Assembly (NCBI RefSeq): GCF_014356525.2
Contig: NC_052518.1
Span: 5,126,162 to 5,190,161 of the forward strand
Reading direction: 5' to 3'
DNA: 64,000 nucleotides
Source: Nilaparvata lugens
Lineage: Eukaryota; Arthropoda; Insecta; Hemiptera; Delphacidae
This document shows positions 35,820 to 47,800 of the stretch, one piece after another. Positions within the stretch are counted from its first letter, which is position 1. Each line of letters starts with the position of its first letter. The notes beneath the pieces are model-generated. The model did not search any database and had not been told where the DNA came from. It worked only from the letters and a program-made list of their open reading frames with translations. The position numbers and the translations under genes were made by a program.

Positions 35820-38800
35820 TAGTAGGAGGGTCGGCTTAATCTTTCAGCGCTCATCGCAGTCTGGACAGAGTATAAGTTGTTTTTTTTTCTCATTCTACAT
35901 TGATCCCCTCCATCTCCGACTATGGGATGTGCCAGTAAAAGTAACATAATATGATACAGATATTTCAAAATAAAGTATTAAGAAAATTTCTTATTTAATA
36001 TGGTCAACGCTCCTTGTTATATCAGAAACAATGACTTGCATAGAGATCTACGCATTCCATTTGTGTCCAGTGAAGTAAGTCGCTTTGTTATGCGGCATGA
36101 GTCGAGACTCCATCATCAAGTCAACCCTGAGATAAGCCAACTACGACACAATGAAGATCTTACCAGGAGGCTGAAGAGAAGGAAGCGTTTTGAACTATAG
36201 TGAAGTCCACATTATAATGGCAATGAAGAAAGATTGGAGATCAAAGTTGCCGATCCTCTGTCAATACCTTCTATAGACGGTAGCTGATACAGGTTTATTG
36301 ATTTAATATCAACTGTTCTCGTTTAAAATAATCAATTATATTTTCTCAAGGTATAAATTATATTTTTCAATTTCATAATGAGTTTTCATAATAAGGATTA
36401 AATATTTTGCCAATTAACTATTAGTACTACATTGTTAAAAGACGATCTGGCAACAGAGCAAAGCGAGAAAGAGATAGCGCTATCCGCTTTGTTGAATGAT
36501 AGACAAGGATAGCAATACCATTGCTAATCAAACACTGCAATTATAACGTGAACCTCACTACAGTTTAAAATCAATTTGTGATAGTGTATGCAGACTATAT
36601 AATTTTTACTGCTCTCATAATCTCATCATAACTACTTGGGTAGTGGATGAACTGAAGTTTTATAGTTATTCATAGTGTAAGATTTATAGTGAAATAAAGA
36701 TTAATGGTTAGCCTCTGAGACTAATTGTAATGACAATACACATAAAATCAATGATTACCTGCAAGAGAATGATGAGGCCCCACACTCATTGGATCAGTGT
36801 CACCGAAATCAGACAATGAGTTCATTATTGCATTGGGAGAGCCCGCTGTCATAGGGGGTCCTGGACCATCGATTGTAGGACCCCCAACTCCTACAGGTCC
36901 TGGTTTTAATGGAGCTGAACAACTCTGTCAAACAAAACATAACTAGATTAAAACCAAGTCTAAAATAAACTAAGTATTAAAATTAAACTAATGGGTATCA
37001 CCATTATGACGCTAATGCTTCCTCTAATAATCTCCGTTAACATTTACTGATGATTTTAACCAAAGATTGAATAGAATAGAATAGCTTTTATTGATCAACA
37101 AATATATAACATATACATGGATCTCGTCACGTCGGTCAGGTACAAAGGAATGTGATAAACATTTACATAGATGAAGTAACTCAGATAGGCTACGGTACAA
37201 TATAAAACAATGTCAGATTATATAAAACAACATCAGATAACATGAAAGAGCTTTGCCATATCAAGACTAGCTTACAATTTATTCTTTCAATTTGTTGTAA
37301 TTTTGGAAAGCTGTCTTGTGTTAGAATTCTTTCTTAGTGAAATTTTCAATATTTTTTGTGATTGTGAAGGAAGATTTTTGTTTGGATTTGTATTTTGAAA
37401 CTTATTAATCTGATAAATTTGAAATTATTGTAGTACATACATTTTTTGGACTCAAAATAGTGTGTGAATTAAGTTATCATTTACATAACCTCTAGACTGT
37501 GTATTCCAAATTAAGGTTTTTAGCAGTTTTGGGCGAATGCCTGTTGTTTTTACCTGCATTGTATCTATTGTCTATGAATAAATGAAATTAAATTATGTGG
37601 TCACAAATTCGCTGTTGCGGCATTCCTTTAGTGTATAGAACACCCTAGTTTTTAGTAGCTTCTTCACTTTTTTCTTGAACATATCTTTTGGAAGGTTTCT
37701 GATTACTGAGGGCAGTTTATTGAACAGTAAGGACTATTGATATTCATGGCTTTTGTAGGATTAGTGCAGTCTTATGGTGGGCTTTATAAAATCGAACTTT
37801 TTCTGATATCATGTACATGAGATTCATATTGTTTAATGAGGTATTTTTCATTTTCTTTTATGAAAACCACATTGCTGAAAATGTACATGTTAGTCAATCT
37901 CATGATGAGGCAGAGTTTCACCACCAACTGAACGCGCCGTTAGAGGAAGCGTAAACTAAAGTTAATTAACCCTCAACTGACAAAAGTCGGATTTCATTTG
38001 AAGCTTTTTAAAGCAATAAATTCACAAGAAATTACATAGCAAATTACATTACAACATTTAACATGTTGCAATAAAAATACATACCGGTACAAATATTCAA
38101 CTACAAGAGCCGTTTGCACAGTATGTATTGCTAAACTCGATTAAGTTAATCTGGAAGTTTAAACTTGAATCAGTTTTCTCAGTGCATTTACTAATCCAGT
38201 TTAAGTTAAACTAGTTTAGCGTTAAGTTGCTAATAGTATGTCATCGTTTATAATATCAGGAAGGTGATTTTGTTATTTGTTTACAAACCATCAGTAAGTT
38301 ATGTAGCTACTATTTCCTCGTTCCAAATCCACAGAGCTGTAAGCTTTACGGAAATAAAGTGAAAAGCGATCAAGAAGTTATTCAAAAAATTATAGAATGC
38401 TATATTACTATTAGATACAAACTTATATTTAGTTGGCACCAAAAAGTATATTTTAGAATGTTAGGATAAAAAAGTTATTTTGTTACGCTTAAATCTACTA
38501 CGACGGTCTTCCTTGTTTATGAGAAATCTCTCGAAAGCAAAATATCTCAGTTATGTGTTGTTAAAAACATGTTTTCTAATCAAAGACCACTGTTAAAAAT
38601 TGTCTTATTTTCTATCAAGTGGTGTATTTAATCAAATACTAAATTGGCAGTTGCTTTACTCAAGCAAAACCGTTGAAAAAATTCTTTTATCATCCCAGAA
38701 ATTTAAATGATTCGTTTTTTGCCTAATTTTTCTGTTTAAAAATTTATTTGCAGTCATCTTTATCGATCGCATAAAAAACGTATATCAATTTCTCCATTAT

Positions 38801-41762
38801 AATTATTTTTACATTCAAATAATGATTCACTATAACCTAAATAATTATTATCGTCTACAGAAGCATTAAAAACAACCGACGAAATATAATTCACTATCAG
38901 CTGTTTCCCCATCAAATCTTTACAGATATCAAGTTAATCCAAATTATTTGGTTTAAACCTCCTGCTTTGGAGTTTTAAACATTCTCAGAGTTTAAACTGA
39001 TACTGTGCAAACGGAATTTTAGTTTAAACAAAAAAAATCCAGATTTGGTTTAAGCTTTAGCTTAAACTTACAATGTGCAAACGGTCCTAAAACTAATATT
39101 CAACACATTTTTTTGTGAGTCTCGACTGAACACAGAACATTATACTACGTAAAATAAGGATTTGCATTAAACATTTTAGGTTAGGCTAGTTGCACACACA
39201 CCGATTTTGGACGGCCGATTTTTTACCGGCCGTCCAAATTCCAATTGTGAACTGCTGGCGGGAACGGGACCTGGCACACACGCCGATCGCTGATCGGCGC
39301 CGGTAAAATGCCGATGAGCAGCCGGCCACTGCCACTGCGTACCGTCGGTGCCGACGACACAGTGGCGTACGTCACTAAATACAAGCATAGAGAAACAATA
39401 GCATAAGTAGATATCCCATGGTATAGGGCGTTTATGTCGCAACTTTTACTGTTATCTCAATAGTCCATGTAATTCTTTCCCGTGAAGCTGTGTGACACTG
39501 GTAGTCTCTCATATTGTGCCGTTCATACACTCTCACCCCAACAAACATTAAAAATCAATGGTAATCGGCTTGAGATAACAGTAAAAGTTGCGACATAAAC
39601 GCCCTATACCATGGGATATCTACTTACACTATTGTTTCTCTATGATACAAGCTTGCACACACACCGATTTTTCTCTGACCGTCCTTGGCAGTACACCATC
39701 CTCCATTCCAGTCGATTGCTTTGCTGATATAGAGAGCTAAGTTTTTATAGTGCGAGCTAATTACGTCTGAAATGGATGACATAGATAATGATTTCCTTAT
39801 TTCGTTAGTGGAAGCAAGACCTGTGTTGTGGGATAAAACTTTCGAGACATTTAAAGACTGAAATCTTACCAGTGATGCATGGAAAGATGTTTGATGCACT
39901 CTGAAAAATGATTTTGAGGATCTAGTGGATACAGAAAAAACATCATATGGTAAGTAGTTTCCTTTATTTAACATTCTATTCGTCCCAATCCTAAATATCC
40001 TAAATCCTAATCCGGCGCTTAATGCTATGATACAATTAAATTTCAATTTATTCAAAAACGTTATAAATTACTAGTATGTAAAAACAAAGTAAACGCAATA
40101 TATTAGATTGTAACATTAATATGAAAAACAAGTAAAAAGTAAATGAATAACTCCATACTTGGACGATAAGTCTTCTGACAATCGATAAGAAAAATAATAA
40201 CAATAGTTTATTGACACTAGATACTATATAAAATCTAGTTACTAAAAACTTAATACAGTAATAAAATAAGAAATTGAAAAAATAATAGTTTAACAAGTGA
40301 CTTGAACTGGAAAAAAAGAATTAAATTAATTTAATTTGATTTGCGGCATTTAGGGTATCAAATAAAATGTACAGTATCTGTGGTTGAAGAAGAAGAAAAA
40401 ACTGAACAAAGCCAATAGGTAAGGACGGACTATTACAGCTAGACATAAGGAGACCGCAACAGAGCCTCTGCAGCCGCCGGGCCAATACTGAGAAGCCACC
40501 TGCTCACTGCACGCTCATAGATGGCGATGCTACACCCCTCACCAATTCATAGAATTTCTGGAGGAGCATTACGATAAAGCCAATGGGCCAAGTGGAAACA
40601 GTTTGATAATTGCATTGAGTTTTCGAGACGAGGGATTTGGATGTTAATATTTAATCTATTTCTGGTAGGATAATTATGCTGAATTTCTGTAAATAGGGAA
40701 TTGTTTCTTTTAATAAAAATTAAAAGGTTTTTAATGAAGAGCTGTTTAATATTCAAAACTGGAAATTCGAGGAACAACAAATGAGTAGGGTATTTTTCAA
40801 AAGAAGCGTTTTAATGAGTGATCTTTGTGAAACTGCAAGGGGCTGCAATACATTGGATGAGGCACCCCCCCACGACAAGATGCCATATTCGAGCAGGGAC
40901 TGAACATAAGCATGATAAACGTTCCTACAGTGACCGGCACCCAGGAATTGCCCTAGCTGACCAAATGTGTAGTTCAGCTTTCGCAGCCGCTGCCTCAGGT
41001 ACTGCACATGAGCCCCCCAGCTCAGCTTATGATCGAATACAACACCCAGATACCTATACTGTTTAACTTGTTCAATAGGTGGACAGCCACAGACAGCAGA
41101 CAATGGATTGCCACATGAATGCAACCTGAGCTCAATTGGTCCTGGGCTGTTACGTTGGTAAACTGGGAGGCACTTAGTTTTTTTAATACAGTATTAATTG
41201 ACAGGACATTGTTGTCAAACCAGTCCTTCAGCTTAACGAGATCGATGGATGCTTGATTGAAACATTCATTCCAAGTTGAACCCACTGAGAGCAGGGCAGT
41301 ATCATCGGCAAAAAGAAACAACTGACCCTGTAGGTTCAACCTTGATATGTTGTTGATATAAACAAGAAAGAGTAAAGGCCCCAAAGTACTCCCCTGGATT
41401 ACACCATAATCAATAACCAAACAATAACCACATAGCAACAATTTTTTAGGATTTATTATTATTCAATAACCTCGTGTCACTACAAACTGATTGTTTGACC
41501 GGAAAAATCCGTTATGTCTACAAGCAGCTACTATCGAAAAAAATCAGGCGGTGAAAAATCGGTGTGTGTGCAACTAGCCTCAGGATTTTCTTTCGTCTGT
41601 TTGTATGTAACGCGATTACGGCCAAAAGTGCTGATAGAATTCGATGAGATTTGGCAGGAATATTCCTTTTTCAACTGCACGTCGATGTATACACAAGGTT
41701 TTTTGAAATTTTGCATTTTAAGGATAATATGAAATGAAAAAGAATTCCTCCATTAACTCTGA

Positions 41763-41827
<65 letters not shown>

Positions 41828-44800
41828 TCTACTTTGAAGATAAGATCAATCTGACTATAGAATTATTCATAATCAATCAGCTGACAAGTGGATTATTCAT
41901 TGCATGCATTCCACAGATGTCTAGCCGTTTCTATAAGGCAGGGTTTCAATTTTTATGATGCGTACCCATCAGTATCAATATTCTCACATTTGAAAAACAA
42001 ATTTAATATGTGATTAAAAATAAAATAAAAAATGATTAAATGAACTAAATAATGCTGAAGAAATTATAATATTCTTGATTGAAAAAAATAATTTTAAAAT
42101 AGTTGAGAGATATTTTTATCATATGGGAATATTAACAGGGAACTGAATAAATTATCATATGGGATATAAATTCAAACGTGAACTGAGTTTATTAACATAA
42201 GTGAGTTTTTGATCTTGGAGAAAACAAATAACAGTTTTTAAGAGTCAACTGTGATTTGTGATTCAACTGAATCAACTAGAACAGGTGACATCAGATACTT
42301 GTGGATGAGAAAACTGCGTGAGGTCTACTGTTCGCAGAGCTACTAGTTATTAAATTTGGCTCAAAACGGCAGGGGTGACAGTGTCCAAGCGACGAGCGCC
42401 TCCCTGAGATTACAATTATGTATAGATCTTCATCTACAGATGAACAAACAGCTCGGTATCTGAGTGGTTGGTTGATCACGTATTTCCGAAGTAAGAGAAT
42501 AGACTTGATGAATTTACTGAGATTACAACCTGACAATGTAAAGTTTCTTGGTATAACAGTTCAAAGCAATTTAAAATGGGACTTACACATCAAAATATTG
42601 TGGCAAACTATCGAAGGGAATTTTTATATTGAATAGATTGAAGTTCATTGTTGATAAGAGTGTTTTAATTTCAGTGTATTTTGCTTATCTTCATTCTCAT
42701 TTGTATTATGGTGTTGTTGCCTGGGGTAATGATATGAATGTAAAGAAACTATTTGTGTTACAGAAACGAGCAGTAAGGGTCATTGCTAATGTGAATAGTC
42801 GTTTTGATTGTGTGGATTCATTTAGAAAATTCAACATTTTGACAGTACCAGCTATTTACATTCTTGAATGTCTTATGTATGTGAAAATTAATTTAGCAAG
42901 TATCTCTGTAAATAGCAACGTTCACAACCATTACACAAGAAATTCTGAATCTCTTAGAGTGAACCAGTGCAATTATGCAAATACATTGAACTGCTTTAAG
43001 GAGTTTGGTATAAGAGCTTATAATAAGCTTCCTGCACATTTAAAGGAGCTAGAAGCAGGTAAATTTAAGAGAACCATGAAAAATATTTTAATAGAAAAAT
43101 GCCCGTATAGAAAAGAGGAGTTTTTAATTTGAGGGTATTTTTGTTTGCTGTTTGTATACTTGTGTTTGAATTTTTATTTCTGTGAATGTAAATACTTTTT
43201 ATTTACCATGTTTAATTTATTATGACGATGCTATGCATTTGTATATAAATGTTTTTCGCAATAAAGAAATCTTGAATGTTGAATGTTTACCTGATTCCAC
43301 ATAGGCATTCTGTTGTGCATTGCCTGCATTGGATGGCCAACATCCATCATCATATTATTCGGCTTCACACCTCGATTCAAACCCATGCACTTCGCTTGGC
43401 CTTTCTGTTTCATCTGTGCGAGGTTGGTCAACCACTGCGTTGGATTCTGGCGATTGAACTGATTCGTTTTTAATGGGTGTTTCTGCAATCAACAAGAATT
43501 TAGTACAATTTATATAAACGTATTTGGGTGATAATATAGTTATTACGATGATTAATATAGTACAATTTATAAAAAACGTGTCTAGGTGATGTTATAATGA
43601 TGATGATTAATTATTATAATATAGTAAACTTTATATAAACGTAATTGGGTAATAATACATTGTGTACAAGAAAAAAATGACCCGATTTTAAATAGATATA
43701 TTTATTAGGAAGAAGGGCTTAACACTAACAAATTGCTTACTAAAATGCTCACAAAATATTGGAGTTTAGTATACAGTGTTGTACCACCGCATTCATGTCA
43801 CAACAATGTTGGCAGTTTCCTCAATGAGAACTTGCCTCAACGTTGGATAGGGCGTACAGGACCGCGAGACCAAGCTTTACACTGTTGGCCTCCTAGGTCC
43901 CCTCACATAACACCATGCGATTTTTTCCTGTGGAGATATGTTAAACAACATGTTCACGTTCCTCCCTTACCTCGTGACATCGATGAACTGATAACCCGAA
44001 TATGAGCGGCTGTAGCCTCAGTCACAGAAGACACCTTACCACCTTACGCTCAGTTTGCGATGAATTAAGCTACAGACTAGATGTCGTCCGAGCAGCCAAT
44101 GGAGGATATATTGAACATTTATGATGCATTTTCGTAAACTCCAATATTTTTTGAGTATTTTAGTATGCAATTTGTTAGTGTTAAGCTATGTGCACATGGT
44201 AGCGTCACACCGCGCGGTGCAACGCGCGTCCAAAATTCTGCAGTTGTACACATGCGAGCGTTTTATACACGGCGTCCACCTCCAGTTTAGCAATGGAAGT
44301 TGAAGAGGTAACATGTATGTGGCTTGTGTATCGTACATATAAAGCGAGAAAACGAAGGCAAAGAAACTTTTTGGGTTCACCCTATTTTGACCGAATTAAC
44401 GCATGGTGCTTTTGTGACACTTTACCCTAACTTGAGGAAAATTTTTTAACTATAAATTTGTGAATGTCGATTTCATCTTTTGACGAGTTGTTGGAGATCG
44501 TAAAAGACAACTTGGCATCAAGTTCTTGTAATCAGGACTCGCCATATCCCATATGACATGTCGACTTTTTACTTCTTCTATAAACAATTCTGTGTCAAAA
44601 TTGTTCATTTCCATGGCTGTACACTGAACAGAGCTGCTGTAAAATCACTACACAAAACAAGTGAACTAGATCAAAACTCGCGTCGACTGCTCTCATGTGT
44701 ACAGTCCAACTGACTGTAGTGTACTGGGAACTGCGCTGTTGCCGCGCGGTTCAGGTTGAAAGTCTGGGCGGCGCAGTGCGCGGCGCGTCCAGATTTGAGT

Positions 44801-47800
44801 GAGTGGTGCATGTGGAAGCTGCCATTATCTCCATTGTATATCGCACTGCGCGGTCGGACGCGCGTCTCAAACCGCGCAGTGCGACGCTACCATGTGTACA
44901 TAGCCTTAAGCCCTTCTTCCTAGTAAATATTGCTATTTAAAATAAGATAAGATAAGATAAGATTCTTTATTTCGCATCCAATTTACAACAACAGAACAGC
45001 GCACAAAACTAAAAAAAAGATAGCAAATAAGAATAATAAAACAATACTTAAGACAACTTTTTAACCGAATAAATATGAAATTTGCTGATAATACTAATTG
45101 TATTAATTCTCATTATAGGATGATGAAATGTAATCTAGCACAGCTACTCTGTTTCACAATAATACACCATAATTAATGCACGAAATAAAATACTGCATGC
45201 AAAGACCTTGATGACAAGGTCACGTTCGCATCGGGCCATTCTTTTTTGTACACACTGTATAGTGATGATTTCAAGCTCACGATCAGACATTAGTCGTGTG
45301 AGCTTCAAGTTCTTTTGTACAATTAATAATTTTATTTTTGTTTATACTATAAAATTGTATGTATGATTTTTTACAAAGAACAAGTAAATTTGATTTTAAC
45401 AAAGTTACACATTATGATACTGATACTCTTAATGATAATTACTAATGGCAGGTTTTTAGGACACTTATTGAAGGCACTAATGGAACATCAAATCTATATT
45501 GAATCTATAGGTTTTAATGGTCTACTATATTTAATAAGTGTCTTAGAAACCAGGCCTAAAGGGCAGGTCACACCGAGCTCGCGTCCGCGGCGGTAGCGAA
45601 GTCAAAAAACTCACCTTCCATGTTATTAAGTTGTGCATGTCACACCGAGCTCGCTACCGCGGAGGTAGTACCTCGGCGGTAGTTTCACTTCGCGAGCCAG
45701 GCGAACTTTTGAAACGTCTCCTAGTGGGAGTACCGCTAGCGGTAGTGAGCTCGGTCTGACCTGGCCAATCTAATAACATGGAAAGCCAACTCCAGAACTT
45801 CGCCATCGGTAGCTCTCTGTTTGCCGGCCTTCCCCCACTTCTAGAGAACCAGCCTCATCATAACAAGAACAAAACCAAACTACCGCTGGCGGACGTTTTT
45901 TGGTGTGAACTGCTTCCAGAAAAACTACCTCCGCGGGAGCGAGCTCGCTACCGCTAGCAGACGTTGGTGTAACGACCGCTTAAGGGCATGATCACATTGA
46001 ATGCGTGTATATGCAAGTGCACGTCAGCTCATGCATGAGCCGAAGAACAAAATCTGTATAGAGTCATACAAACACGTTGTTCTCAAGCAGATCTATTATG
46101 CACTAGTTGACTCCAAGTTGAACTATGGTAAACTTATAGGCTGTTGGGGCTCAACATACATAACTCATTTAAAACCTTTAATTACGTTCCAAAGCCGATA
46201 ATACTGGTTATGAAAAGAGTAAGAAGGTTTGATCATTTTTTCCCCATATTTCAATTCTTCAAGTGCTTGCCATTACGATACATTTATAAATTTAAAGTTT
46301 TTTCATTGTTTTTCAGGATGTCAGGTAATTGCAGTGATCAGATGGGTGAGGGTGATTTAGTATACAGAACAAGAGGAATGACTAACAATATGTTGAAACT
46401 CCCAAGATCCTATAATACATGTTTTCAAAAATCGTTTGTGTTTTTAGGGTCAAAATTCTTCAATCAGCTACCCTTTGATATTAGACAAATTAAATATTAT
46501 CATTCTTTTAAACAGCAAATTTGCAAGTGGCTACTATCACAATCGCCTGATTCAAGTGAGAGTTTGTTTGCTATTTTAGGTTAATTTTTCTAAAGGTATG
46601 AATAATTAAAGAAGAAACTAAATCAAAAGTGCGCTAATTGCTATTGTTGGAGTGAAAGTAGTGTGAATGTGTGTGTGAATGAATCATTACAAATTTTTTT
46701 TAAGCTGTGCTCCTACTTGCACGCGAATTATATTATATAATTCAGCAAGTAGTAATCTTATTGTACAAGAAACTGTCTTTTTTCCTAATGTCTATTTGTT
46801 TTAAAGCTTACTATTTTTTTTTTGAACATGTAATAATATTGTTATCTGAAATTTTTGGATGGAAATTGTAAGCTGTTTTTAATGCTTTGTTTTTTGTCAA
46901 TAAAAAATTATTTGATTTGATTTGTGACTTGCATGTAGCTGCTCACACTGAACACAACCAGTACGTGCATGCGTTCATTGTAAGTGTTCCTATTGCTATT
47001 TCCACATTTTGTTCATCATCTGCATAACTGGTTGGTCATGCATAACCAAGCGTGCACTTGCACATACACACATCCAATGTGATCATACCTTGAATCTTAT
47101 TCTAGCATCATACTGGAACAGGTGAGAAAGCTTGAAATAAACTAAATGCAGATCATAAGAGCAGTTGCAAAGTCCAGTTTATCTCCAATGCTAAGGAATT
47201 CAATTTTATTGGAGATTTCCTGGCTCTTGATAAGATGTTAAAAAAAATGACAATGGAAAGCTTAAAGTAAGGCGGCCATAGAAATGAAAACTTATTAAAA
47301 CATTTCAATTTTTTACTTTAAAGTGAGCGATAAAGCTATTTTATTACATAATTTTAGTACTGCGTGCTGGATAAACAGTGAGTGTTGAGCAGAATAGATT
47401 AGTTGGAAATGTGATTATTGATTAAAAAAGATGAATGATCATGTTTGAGAAATAAAAACTTGAGCGGCAAAAATTAAGTTACTTGAATAAGTAAGCGGCA
47501 TTATATACTAATATTTACTAATTCACTGATTTGATTATTTCTAATAGTAACGGTAAACTGATAGAACGGTCACACAATTAGGGCGAGACCATATAAGGCG
47601 TTTTGTCAGGCGCCAACCCAATCGGAGTGCTTCCTGCCCTGCCGACTCTAAAAACGCCGTCTGAAAAAACGCTCAATATGGTCTGGCCCTTAGCCGGCCA
47701 GGATAGCCGAGACAACTAAAGGTTGCACCCTTCAGTCTGCTAGCGCTCTCTAGTTGTGGGTTCGAATCCCGCATACATACGCATGGACGTATGATCATAT

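Larger units (their letters stand above)
39184..41579. mobile_element. Harbinger-like element with broken MADF ORF and nested insertions
   Basis: ggctagttgcacacacaccg at the left end reappears inverted at the right end, at about 41555-41579. A further internal left-end-like copy is at about 39652. It carries a disrupted MADF-type frame (39771-39951), a family 2 MITE (39386-39644) and a minus-strand LINE (40380-41441). MADF/Myb-like second proteins are typical of PIF/Harbinger elements (family knowledge). No DDE nuclease is visible. Confidence 0.6.
43658..45257. mobile_element. Tc1/mariner-superfamily element split by a TTAA element
   Basis: ta-cattgtgtacaagaaaaaaa at the left and its inverse ttttttgtacacactg-ta at the right bound the element with a TA target. 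A second inverted arm pair (attaggaagaagggcttaac ... tattggagttta) surrounds the transposase remnant. The right arm is cut by the insertion at 44185-44905. A LINE tail (44942-45220) also interrupts it. Confidence 0.8.

Noticed and set aside
42629..43132. 167-codon plus-strand frame as a host gene within lgs
   Set aside because: It is a reverse-transcriptase C-terminus with a LINE tail and an upstream frameshift.
47694..47780. Functional tRNA gene
   Set aside because: Good A and B boxes but poor acceptor and anticodon arms and an attached AT-rich body. A tRNA-derived SINE fits better.
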